From Ustilaginoidea virens (Eukaryota > Ascomycota > Sordariomycetes > Hypocreales > Clavicipitaceae), in the NCBI RefSeq assembly GCF_000687475.1, contig NC_057319.1, forward strand, positions 1,736,001-1,800,000: a DNA stretch of 64,000 nt. The letters are read 5' to 3'. Positions within the stretch are counted from its first letter, which is position 1. Every line of letters starts with the position of its first letter. The notes under the pieces are model-generated. The model did not search any database and was not told where the DNA came from. It saw only the letters and a list, made by a program, of their open reading frames with translations. This document shows, in pieces, positions 47,993 through 57,485 of the stretch. A program made the position numbers and the translations under genes.

Positions 47993-48236
47993 TATTACAG
48001 GCTCGGGCTACGCCTATGCTACAATATGGCTAGGACTCGGGCTGCGTCCGCGTCTAGCCTAAGAAGGGCAATAGATGGAGTTATAGGACTATACTAGGAC
48101 TCCGATACATATTATGATTAGGATATAAATAGACTAGATAGAAGGTTCCTATTTAGATCCTTTTCCTTCCTCTTTAATCTATTTAATATATATTACTGAC
48201 GCCTATTCGCAGCCGCCCTAGGGCCAGTCCGTTACA
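47993..48236 (+). repeat. 3' LTR of gypsy element
   Basis: 244 bp; keeps TACA at its end where the 5' LTR reads TATA. Confidence 0.95.
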
Positions 48237-48440
48237 TATAAAGTGACTTATTTTATTTCTTGTATTAGGTACCCTTATATAAGAACCTAATAAAACAGCA
48301 GAGAAAGTACTTCTTTCTATATTTTTCTATAGAAAGTGACTTCTTTAATTTCTTTTACTAGGTACCCCTACCTAGGAACCTAGTAAAATAGCAGAGAAAG
48401 TACTTCTCTATATAGTATTCTATGTAAAGTGACCTGACCC
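48237..48440 (+). repeat. Tandem repeats, right block (~92-bp units)
   Basis: Two units, each AAAGTGACTT ... TTACTAGGTACC ... CCTAGTAAAA ... CAGAGAAAGTACTTC, with internal inverted symmetry. Confidence 0.8.
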
Positions 48441-48488
48441 TATTATTCCCTAATAAACCAATTATATTAAGAGTATAGCCCATAGCAA

Positions 48489-48546
48489 TGGTCAGGTCAG
48501 TTAAGTTATTATGGGGGGGTCGGATGACAAGGGGGGGACACAGGTC
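48489..48546 (-). repeat. Right terminal inverted repeat (58 bp)
   Basis: Reverse complement of the left repeat at 55 of 58 positions. Confidence 0.85.
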
Positions 48547-50721
48547 GGCTGATCTGTTTCCTCGTCTCGACATTGGACACAGTAATCGACCTGGGCAAAA
48601 CCCGCCGGCTGCCCCACATGTGCGCGACTCTGGCCTGCGCTACGCCCTGCATGATTGGCTGAAGGCGCGGTGTCTACCCCGAAACCTGGGGTTAGACCCA
48701 ATACGCCGTCTGCGCTACCTGCGCCAACTAGGAACTCGCCCCGTGCCCACCAACCCTCCTCTGGTCTCCGGGACCCCCCCCGGCGATACCGGGCACAAGG
48801 GGAAAAAAAAAAAAAAAGAAGAAAGAAGAAAGAAGAGGTCGAAAAGGAAGAGAGGAAAAAGAAAAAAAGGAGGCCCGTCGACCTCGGCGCGATCGCGCTT
48901 GGCTCTCGCTGGCGAATTTCGGCCGCAACCGCAACGTAATCAACTTGTGCCTGCCGGCTCTGCCCGAGCCAGCCTTCCACATCTTGTTCCAGAAGACCCT
49001 ACCGGCAGGTTGGGTTTCGACTAGGCAAGATCCGGAAATAGCAGTTGGCGGGGCTTGCTTGGCGCAGCCCCCAGCCAAAGAAAGTACGTTTGCCCTTAGT
49101 GGCCAAGTGCGCGAGTTTCCATTGGATGCAAGCGCGGCGGAGGCTTGGGGGAAATATTGGGCAAAATTATTGAAGACGGAAAGAAGGGGAAATTATGGGT
49201 CCTGGTTAAAGTCATCATTATCAGAACCTGCCGTCGGCGGCAACTTATTGCCGCTTGGCCAGGACGGCCGGAACTGCCGAAAATAGCAGTCGCGCAACAC
49301 TCTGCTTGCTCGGGGGTCTAGACGTGAGCCAAATGGGGCCGCTTCTTGCTCCGCCGTCTCTGGTTTTTGGTCTCCGGTCTCTGGTCTTCTTTGGTCTGCT
49401 TTGGTCTGCTTTGGCCTGCTCTGATCTGCTCTGGTCTGGTCTGGTCTGCTCCGGTCTGCTCGGCTCTGGTCTGCTCCGGTCTGTTCCGGTCTGCTCCGGT
49501 CTGCTCCGGTCTGCTCCGGTCTGCTCCGGCCTGCTCTGGTCTGCTCCGGTCTGCTCGGCTCGGCTCTGCTCGGCTCGCCCAGCGGACAGCTCTCCCTCCT
49601 TTTCACCCCAAATCAACGAAACAGGAGCTTCCACTTCTGGTCGCCTACAGCCACGCCCCCCGGTGTTTCTACAAGGAGGCTTCAACGCCACCGTTTGATC
49701 ACGGCAATACAAGTAAAAAAAAAGGCAGTTTGCCCCAGTTTGGGTGGATGACGCTGCGGCTGAGCCGTTGACACAGATTTTGGCCAACCCAAATCCCCTG
49801 CCCAATGCCCCTCTCTGGCCATGGAATCGTTCTGGCCCAGCGTCGTCCACACCGCATAGCACCTAGTGCCTACCATGTAAATCACGGCTCGACATCCTGG
49901 TTCCGCCCCCGTCCCTTCCTGTCCAGTTGCAGAAAGCCACAGGGGGCTATTGGTGGCACGGGATGCGTCCCAAGTGCCGGGCTAGGTCGACAGGCAGCCG
50001 TCCGCCCGAAGCCCGAGGGAGCGCCAATTTCCTTCGTACCAGGGCTTCCCGTTTTTCTTTAGCCTTCTTTTCTCTTCCTTTTATTTCTTCGTCTTTTCGT
50101 CTTTCCTGCCTTTGAGCCTTGTATTTTTTTTTCCCTCTATTTTTTTTATTTTGCTTGTTTAAATTTTTTTTTAAAATTTTTTTTTAATTTTTTATTCTAT
50201 CCATCTTTTATTTTTTGCGCCATCCCTTGCGTCTTTGCTTCAGGGCGGGTTCCGTGTCCTAATGCAGGGGAAACAGTGCAGTTTTAACTTTTGCTTATTC
50301 TGTGGCATGTACAGAGACCGGGGGGGGGGGGGGCGGAGGCCATCTTGATTACGAATTTGGTCGGGGAATAATAGTCTGTATATACCCATGCTGCACATGC
50401 ACATCGCATCTCTCCTCTTTCTTCACCATCCAGTGACATGGTTGAAACTTGAACGTCTGATTTGCCTTGCTCTGCTCCGCTCTTCTTTGTTTTCCCTTCT
50501 TCCCGTCAACCAGACGGCCGCGCGAACCCATCCCCATGCCATAGCACGTCGTGGACCAGCCGCAATCGGTACCTGGGCAGGCCGAGATCTATAAACACAG
50601 GCTTGAACTAGTGGCGCCGTCGTCGTATCGTCCAGAACCCACCTGCCCTAGCGTTCAGACACATATCCAGAGGCTCATTCCGCAAACAACAGGTTTAAAA
50701 AGGAGTCACACCCTGGAAACC
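48547..50721. other. Accessory region with minisatellite, no supported gene
   Basis: 2.2 kb of normal composition. It contains A-rich tracts (48801-48870), a 10-bp minisatellite (49370-49575), T-rich blocks (50125-50215) and a G13 run near 50320-50332. ORFs across the minisatellite are low-complexity by-products. Confidence 0.5.
49370..49575. repeat. Degenerate 10-bp minisatellite (GGTCTGCTCC-like)
   Basis: About twenty units, drifting from GGTCTGCTTT through GGTCTGGTCT to GGTCTGCTCC and CGGCTCTGCT. The 10-bp period is close to one helical turn. Confidence 0.85.
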
Positions 50722-51764
50722 ATGTCAACCGTATCAACCGGATCAACCGTACCAACCATGTCAACCATGCCAACCATGCCAACCATGCCAACCATGCCAA
50801 CCATGCCAACCATGCCAACCTTGTCAAGCATATCTGCCCAGCTTCACTCCACCATGGATTCAGACAAGATGCTGCTATTCACAAGAACCGTGGCCACGCC
50901 CAAGGTGCGCAAGACGCGTTCACGGGCTGGTAAGTTGTTCCCCTCGACCCGTCTTGGTTCTCCTTTGCCTCGCCCTTCCTTTGCTTACCGTGGCATGTCT
51001 TTTGCCTCGTGCCCAGGCTGTACATACTGGTAAGTTTTCTCCCATGATTCCGAGCAGAGTCCACCACCCCCCCCCCCCCTTCTTCCCCCCCCTTTCCCCC
51101 TTTTCCCCTTCTCACCGTTGTTCGACAACTAACACTTTTCTACAGCAGAGACAAGGTAATAATCTCTTGGCCCCGGCTACGCCTGCCTAGAGTGCTTCAC
51201 CAGCTAAATACCACGCAGAAGAAGAAGTGCGACGAGATGCGGCCCAGCTGCACCAGATGCCAACAGCACGGCCAACAATGCTGCTATGAGCCCATCAAGC
51301 CTCGTCGACGGCGACGCAGAAACACAGCCGCCGGGCCCACGACGGCCGTCTCCCCGTATCAGCCTTTGTCGATCCCCAGCCCTTCCGACTCGTGCACGAC
51401 GGACAGCGACTCTGCGGTCGGCAGCGTGCACGCGTCTACCGCGGCCTTGTTTCCTCCTCACATCAGCAATCCTCACATCAGCAGCCCGCACGCACAGCCA
51501 AGCCTGCCTACTTTGATGGCCGAGGGCTCGCTGCCGTATTCGACCTGCTCGACCGCGTCGCCCTCGTTGCATTGGAGCCTGGGCCCTGGCGCCAGCCCAA
51601 TGGCGTCGCAACCCTTTGTCCAGTTTGGCACCACCGCTTCAACGCCGTATTCAAACGCGGCCGTGGCCATGATGCATCCGGTCCTCGATCCGTACCCCGT
51701 GCAGGGCGTCTGGACATGTTGTCACGACGCGCCATATGCACCAGACTTGAACCTGTGCACGTGA
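50722..51764 (+). CDS. Zn2Cys6 transcription factor with two micro-exons in the zinc cluster
   Basis: Four exons: 50722-50929, 51017-51029 (13 nt), 51146-51155 (10 nt) and 51219-51764. Introns start GTAAGT, GTAAGT and GTAATA; branch sequences CTAAC and GCTAAAT are visible before the last two acceptors. The spliced product, 258 aa, contains SRAGCTYCRDKKKKCDEM followed by RPSCTRCQQHGQQC, a perfect Cx2Cx6Cx6Cx2Cx6C cluster at about residues 71-98. Only this splice pattern yields all six cysteines, which is the main support. Basic KPRRRRRR follows, then a Ser/Pro-rich region with no fungal-specific transcription factor domain. Zn2Cys6 proteins bind CGG-type DNA sites in the nucleus; the target is unknown. 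The first 44 residues come from a 9-bp repeat (TMP repeats). An in-frame ATG at 50854 (MDSDKMLLFTRT) is an equally plausible start. Confidence 0.85.
50745..50822. repeat. 9-bp minisatellite (CCAACCATG) at the Zn2Cys6 gene start
   Basis: About eight tandem units, in frame, encoding Thr-Met-Pro/Ser repeats if the upstream ATG is used; each unit carries an ATG. Confidence 0.9.
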
Positions 51765-51814
51765 CTGATGACACTCATCAGTGTACGATTTCCGGGGCTG
51801 CCTCTTCTTCCTCT

Positions 51815-51847
<33 letters not shown>

Positions 51848-53802
51848 TTTTTTTTATTTTTATTTTTTTCAATTTCTTTTCTTTTCTTTTTGGTAACTGT
51901 CTCGTATATCTGTTCAGCGGGTGTGTGTGTGTGTGTGTGTGCGTGCGCGTGCATGTGCTGGGAGGGGGAAAGGGGGTGTTTCAAAAGGCAATTCCGATGC
52001 ATGCCGAAGGTGTTGATGCTGGATTCTGGCTGTGCTTGTTCTGCTTTATGATTCTCTATATACTGTACGGAAGTACCAAATAACGCATGTATCATGGCCA
52101 CGCTCTCCTCGGTTTTATATTCTCGTTGATTAATTATATATCCATGTGCAAGCCAGGCAACAAGCAACCCCCGACAGAGATGCTTACTGTGTCTTGTTGG
52201 TGCCGTGTCCATCATCCCTGGCAGCACCCCGGGCCCAAACCACTACCAGGGCGGAAAGCGCCAGTCTCAGCTCCATCCGGACTTTCAGAAAATAGACCGG
52301 TCCAGATAAGATTGTCTCACGTGGGGCCCGGGCTTCCTGGGGGTAGGGCAGCGATAGCCATTTGGAGTCATGCCGAGCAGGCTAAAAGCGCCACCTTGTG
52401 CTGGCGGACAAGCCACTCTCCCGTATCCTGGCTCTCGGGCCCGGTCCTGTCCCGCAGAGACGGCGGACGACTTGGTAAATGGCGTTCGAGTTCTAGAACC
52501 TCTACGGAGCACTCATTACCGCCGACTGGGCACGTCGGGCAAGGCTCCCGGCTGGCACGGCTCCCGGTTGGCCTGCGTGCCAGAATCCCACTACATGTGC
52601 ATGTGCCGCCGCCGTACATGATCGCTGCGGGACGCTTGGGCAAGGAGCAAAAGCGACGCTGCATCGCAAGCCGCAGGGCGTTGGACCTTTGCCCAAGTAA
52701 GACGTCCACGGCGCTTGCTCACAGCCTTCATCGCAGCTCATCGCAGCTCATCGCAGACATCATGGTTTGCAGGTCGGCAGGGAAACCTTGATGCCTCCGC
52801 CTTGTCACCGGCCTGCGCTAAGCTACTAGGTCAAACGTCGGTATGCGTAGGGCTCGGCGGCTGCTCAGCGTTGGCTGCTGGAGCCGTGTGATGCAGAAGC
52901 ACCTTTTTGCTCCCTCGTTTCCGCCCTCAGGGGGAGGGGGGGGGGGGGGGGTGGCGGAGCCAGGGAAAAAAGCCCAACGGCCAGGCTGTCCATGCTAGTT
53001 CAGCCGGTCTGCAACCAGGCATCAAGATATTCCGTCATATAAATGCCAAGTCACTACCCCCTGGGCCTCTTTCAACCTGTAAATGCCCAGCTTATGGGCG
53101 TGCCATTACGGCATGCGGGTTTCAACTTGCCCAACAGCATTGGGCTCCCTCGCCGACCTGAAAACTGGCTCAACTCCGAGATGCCCCCTCCCTTTGCCTG
53201 GAAGCGAGCTTGCCAATTTGTCAGGTAGGAGAATAAGTCATTTGCCCTTATTCACCGGTCCCCATATGCAAATAATCAACCCGCATGCTGGAGGGCTTAA
53301 GCGCACCAATCATCTGGACTCAACCATCTAAACATCGCGGGTCCCAGGACACAAGCCCCTTAGACTATCCTTGTTTTCTGTTTTTTACCCGACTTATTGT
53401 TGCCGCTTTTTACTTTATTGCCTTTGCTGGGCAAATTTAACTGCGACCGCCAAGGCTTCCCGCGCCCCTCCGCCCCTTCCCCCCCCCAAAAAAAAAGTCC
53501 GACCCGGAAGGTCAACAGAGACCGGTCTTTTTCTCTCAGGCCCCTTTGCTTCAAAAAGAATAAAAGCGAAAAAAAAAAGTTGGTGACAAGTAGACTAGGG
53601 CCAGGTTCTCGAGGCAAGGAAGAACGAGGTTTCCGCCAGGTCGACCCCTGAATCGGCTGTGGGACGTTGACGCACGCCGAGCACCGCACCCAGGTTTGAG
53701 CTAGCTGGCTGGGAGAGAAAAAGCATCAACTGTCAAACTTTAAACTGGCCTTGCTGGTAGTGCTAGGCTGAGGAGTCGTGTCTGCATTGGATTCCGGCCC
53801 AA

Positions 53803-53821
53803 GGGGGGGGGGGGGGGGGGG
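53803..53821. repeat. Poly-G tract (19 bp)
   Basis: G19 homopolymer; another long G run lies at about 52928-52951. Confidence 0.9.
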
Positions 53822-53900
53822 ACCGAGAGACTGCTTGAACGAATGTCCTCGGCTGCGGCATCTGTGCGGCCCAACTTCCAAGTGGCCAGCTTCGACACGT

Positions 53901-54081
53901 GATGATGGCCCAAGTAAACGTGAGAGGCTACGCAGAGTCGCAGAGTGTTACTATTGCCGGCTGTATTAACGCCAACGTCTCGCTCGTTGGTGATGATGGC
54001 CCAAGTATACATGAGAGTCTACGCAGAGACGCAGAGTGTTATTATTGCCGGCTGTATTAACGCCAAAGTCTCGCTCGTTGG
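53901..54081. repeat. 91-bp tandem duplication
   Basis: Units start at 53901 and 53992 (GATGATGGCCCAAGT). They differ at only a few sites and each ends GTCTCGCTCGTTGG; not coding as far as can be seen. Confidence 0.9.
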
Positions 54082-54464
54082 CCTTATCCAGCTTGTCGGA
54101 GCAGAAAGACTGGCCCTGCGTCGTGCCCATCTGTAACCAAGCCACGCAGCAAGCCCGAGCACATGGACACCTTGTCTTGTGCCAAGGCAAACACCATCAT
54201 TCTCGTGGTTACATATAGTGTGAGATGCGAACTGATCCAGCTTCCCATTTTTCACTAGGCAGCTGTCGACGAGTCAAGGGTAATAACTACATGTCAGTTG
54301 ATATCCGCTGCCATGGCCACCTCCCGAGTCAACGTATCCAGCACCACAACCTCCGCACTCCACGCCAAGCCCGGCTACTCTGCGTTCATGACTTAATTAT
54401 GTCATGGAGTCGTCACGGCATGTAGAATTAAATAAGTATAAAATAAAACTAAAAGTTTTTTTTT

Positions 54465-54486
54465 ACTCAAGTATTATTACTTGAGT
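54465..54486. repeat. Perfect hairpin flanked by T tracts
   Basis: ACTCAAGTA-TTAT-TACTTGAGT, 9-bp stem with 4-nt loop, preceded and followed by runs of nine or more T. Confidence 0.85.
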
Positions 54487-56238
54487 TTTTTTTTTTATAA
54501 TGATTATGAAACGCCACTTCCGGGTGCTGGGGTGCTGCTCCTGAGTCCCAAGTCCTGACAAGCCTTGACCATTATCCTTGTCCCTCCGTAGGAAGATTTT
54601 ATCCGTGGTAATAACCTCGGTAATGGCATGAACTATCTTCCGAGGTGGAAGAGACTGGCTTTTAAGTGTTTGTCGCCTGCGTTGAGGTCCCCCAGTCTAC
54701 CCTCCCCCGCCCTGGTAATTTCAGATGAAGCTAGTTGAGAAGCTTCATGCTCGCCCATTGCCATCGTGGTACATGGATCCAACCAGGGCTGCTGTGACCA
54801 AAATCACCTTTTCAAGGAAGCTCGGCAAGGAGCGCTCCGCAAGGAAACTGAGTAATCAAGCCACAGGGTCGGAATAAATGTATACTAAGAAGTCAACATG
54901 GCTATGGGAGCGCATTGGATACCCACAAAAGGACTCCATTCATCGGGACATGACCGCTATTCATGGGAGTATGTGAATGATTGCCTCCAAAACAAGTACA
55001 AACCCATCAATAATATGACGGGGGAGCTGCACGGGCGTTTGCTTGCCAGCATTTTGAATTACTGGCTATAGGATACATGTAGAGCGAAATATGAAATCAA
55101 TAATCCGCGGCCGGTCGTCGTTCGCAACCCCCGGACGAGGCCCAAGGCTCCAGGAGCTTTTCCACAACTGTTCATGACTAGGATACTGATTATCGAGAGG
55201 AGATGGCATGACAAATAGCCCGAACCGGTTGATAGACAAGGCCTATGCCCGCACAGGCGTGCTCAGCACGGTGCTCATGGGCCTCTCTGTATCTAACTGC
55301 GAGAGTGTGGGCAACATGGCAGGAAACTGAGCAATTTTGATGAGAAGGGCCCCTTGACAGAATAAGAACAGGGCTCTCGACGCAGGAATGCGTAATTCAT
55401 GACCCTAGAGGCACAGCTCGTCCCACAGACATGGTATGGGGCATTCTCTGTCACGAAAAGGAACAGGGCAAAGCGGCGGTCACTATAGGAGAGATAGGCG
55501 AGTCAGGGACAATGCCGAGGAAGAGAGTCACAGGATTGGCAAGCATAAAAAAAAACCACGGAGTCGGAGGCTTGCGACACAACGAATGACAAACACCGGG
55601 CGACCTGTGTGCTTTGGACTCAAGAGCCAAGACTACAGTAAACTGGCGAGACCCATCAGGGACAAAGGGGCATATCAGGGCCTAGAGCTTTTCCCAGCCA
55701 CCGGAGTCGAAACCACCCGGCTTCTTGGCCATGAACACGACCCCAGGCTTGCTTAAACGGCTGTAGTTGTGGCCCTGAAGCAACAAGAGAGGTTGGGTTA
55801 CAGTTAGCCTTGTCCTGGAAATCCAGCCCTATTGTTCTCTCTTTCTGCAGGCGGCTGTTTTGTGTATTAGCCCTTCTTTTGCGAGAATATCAACACTGAT
55901 ATGCCGAGGTAGGGCTAACCCTCGATATAGGAGGCTGCTGTGATGTATGGTAGGGCTGCTTACACAGCATAGCGCATGTCTCACGTGGGTCTCTTATTTC
56001 TGAGCATGATGTCTAATGAGCTGTACGAGACAGTCTCAATCATTCCTTGGCCATTATTATTTATGCGTTGGGCACCGAGTTAGCCCAATAATCTCTTTTG
56101 TTGATTTCTTTACCATTTATCATTTGTGATATTGAGCATTATATATATTGGTGTTATTCGCTAATTTCTTACGTAACCCCACTTCCACTTGTGTGATTGA
56201 GGTTTTGGACCGAGTAAGCGGACCGGATGGTTACCGGG

Positions 56239-56256
56239 GAGGTACCTAGGTACCTC
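56239..56256. repeat. 18-bp perfect palindrome
   Basis: GAGGTACCTAGGTACCTC equals its own reverse complement. The core CTAGGTACC also occurs at about 10246-10254 and in the tandem repeats near 39.5 kb. Confidence 0.85.
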
Positions 56257-56700
56257 ATGTGCCGACGAGGTAGTGGGGCACCTGCCTGGCGACGCTATGG
56301 CAGACAACTGGAAGGTCTAGACCAGACCTTCTGCCGAGTGCTCCGTACCAAAAGCTGAATTGACGCCATTAGGCAGCCCGTTGCACTGACACGCCCCCCA
56401 CCCCCTCACCCCCCACACCCCCCCGTGTACCTTATCCATCCCGCTCTAGACGCCCCTCCCCAGCCGCCCATGTCCACCGAACGGCCTTGCGATTTCTTCC
56501 TCCCGGTTGAAATCAGAACCCACGCAATGGACGAGCTCTGCCTTGGACGAGTCTGCGTTGGACGAGCTCTAGGCCCGGATGCAAGTAAGTGCGCCTGGCG
56601 GACTGTCGTACTCTTCTCGATACTAGGTCCGACGTGCCGAATTTATCGGCAACGTAGGAGACGCAAAGCTGTGGTAGCCCTATGCAAGAAATGATTGGTC

Positions 56701-57064
56701 GGCCTAGCCCCACTTAAAAAAAAAAACATAGGGCATATATAGGATTTGAATGCACAACCTTTTAAGGTACGCGAGCTATTAACGCGCAATAGTGATAGAT
56801 TCCTTATTTTACGTGCAATATGTTGGGGATATTTCGCACTTATATTTACAATAGAGAATCTATTCTCTACAGACTATCTATTTAGTTATTATTGAATACC
56901 GACTATATATAATATAATTGAAGGGTTACTATTATAAAAAAAAGTGGCTACCCTCACTAGGTTATATAATATATTAATTAGGCGGCTAGCTAGGACTTGA
57001 CGCTATATTGCTATAACCGCCTTAGGCATTAGTCTAACGACCCGAAGGCAATATATTATATAAC
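56701..57064. other. AT-rich transition into transposon DNA
   Basis: Starts with A11 at 56716-56726. The sequence is TA-rich, like RIPed DNA, without a gene. A decayed tRNA-like segment is faintly suggested on the minus strand (see rejected items). Confidence 0.45.
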
Positions 57065-57308
57065 TATAACGGACTAGCCCTAGGGCGGCTGCGAATAGGC
57101 GTTAGTAATATATATTAAATAGACTAAAGAGGAAGGAAAAGGATCCAAATAGGAACCTTCTATCTAGTCTATTTATATCCTAATTATAATACATATCGGA
57201 GTCCTAGTATAGTCCCGTGACTTTATCTATTGCCCTTCTTAGGCTAGACGCAGGCGCAGCCCGAGTCCTAGCCATATTATAATACGGGCGTAGCCCGAGC
57301 CTATAATA
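57065..57308 (-). repeat. LTR of third gypsy copy
   Basis: Same length and ends as the other two LTRs, so the family has a fixed 244-bp LTR. Confidence 0.93.
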
Positions 57309-57485
57309 TACCCCCCTCCTCCTCCTCCTAGAAGTGGAAGAATAAACTATCTAATATCATCCCCTACGTATATCGCCCCCTAATTAAAACTTCTTATAGC
57401 CTTCGAAAATAACCTTAATTAAATATATAGGATAATAATCAGGCGTATAGATATACTAATATATAACCGATATAAATATAGTAAG
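57065..57485 (-). mobile_element. Third gypsy copy: 3' LTR plus truncated 3' interior
   Basis: LTR 57065-57308, 244 bp, reverse-oriented relative to the copy at 39.6-48.2 kb. It is followed by the CT-rich complement of the polypurine tract and about 175 bp matching the interior next to that copy's 3' LTR. The match stops at a TA repeat where LINE sequence begins, so the rest may lie beyond the LINE, outside the window. Confidence 0.88.

Larger units (their letters stand above)
39635..48236 (+). mobile_element. Ty3/gypsy chromovirus-type LTR retrotransposon, full length, RIP-degraded
   Basis: LTRs 39635-39878 and 47993-48236 are both 244 bp, with T(G/A)TTAC...GTTA(C/T)A ends. The target duplication TATAA is at 39630-39634 and 48237-48241. 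A polypurine tract (47974-47990) precedes the 3' LTR, so the element is on the + strand. Interior order is gag, protease, RT, integrase, chromodomain, as in gypsy chromoviruses. Every frame is broken, mostly at mutated Trp and Gln codons. About 2.3 kb between the chromodomain and the 3' LTR is not explained by the usual gene set. A 719-bp insertion sits inside integrase. Confidence 0.93.
39171..48546. mobile_element. Terminal-inverted-repeat element with internal palindromic tandem repeats, split by a gypsy element
   Basis: The ends 39171-39228 and 48489-48546 are inverted repeats of 58 bp with three mismatches by my reading. Weaker inverted similarity extends about 23 bp further outward on each side. 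Without the gypsy insertion (39635-48241) the element is about 770 bp. Its interior is made of units of about 92 bp beginning AAAGTGACTT, each with a TTTTACTAGGT/ACCTAGTAAAA inverted pair. No ORF is left, so it would be a non-autonomous, MITE- or foldback-like element. A target duplication was not resolved, so the outermost ends are uncertain. Confidence 0.7.
51765..56700. other. Gene-poor accessory region with many simple repeats
   Basis: 4.9 kb without a supportable gene. It starts with CT, TA (about 51815-51843) and GT (51919-51957) dinucleotide runs, likely the 3' UTR of the Zn2Cys6 gene. Further on there are poly-G tracts near 52930-52952 and at 53803-53821, a 91-bp tandem duplication (53901-54081), a palindromic hairpin (54465-54486) and an 18-bp palindrome (56239-56256). 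Short ORFs such as 55436-55756 (+) show no motif. Confidence 0.5.

Noticed and set aside
39601..48240. CRISPR-like or satellite array as explanation of the spaced repeats near 39.4 and 48.3 kb
   Set aside because: Only a few units, no unique spacers of constant length, and they lie inside a transposon with inverted ends; also this is a eukaryotic genome.
49255..49862. ORFs on both strands over the 10-bp minisatellite
   Set aside because: Low-complexity translations of a simple repeat, open on both strands because of the repeat composition.
56727..56800. tRNA-like segment on the minus strand (TAGCTC A-box-like, TTCAAATCC B-box-like, T11 after it)
   Set aside because: The D arm is incomplete, and neither acceptor nor T stem pairs. 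At best a decayed tRNA-derived relic; a tRNA search program would decide.
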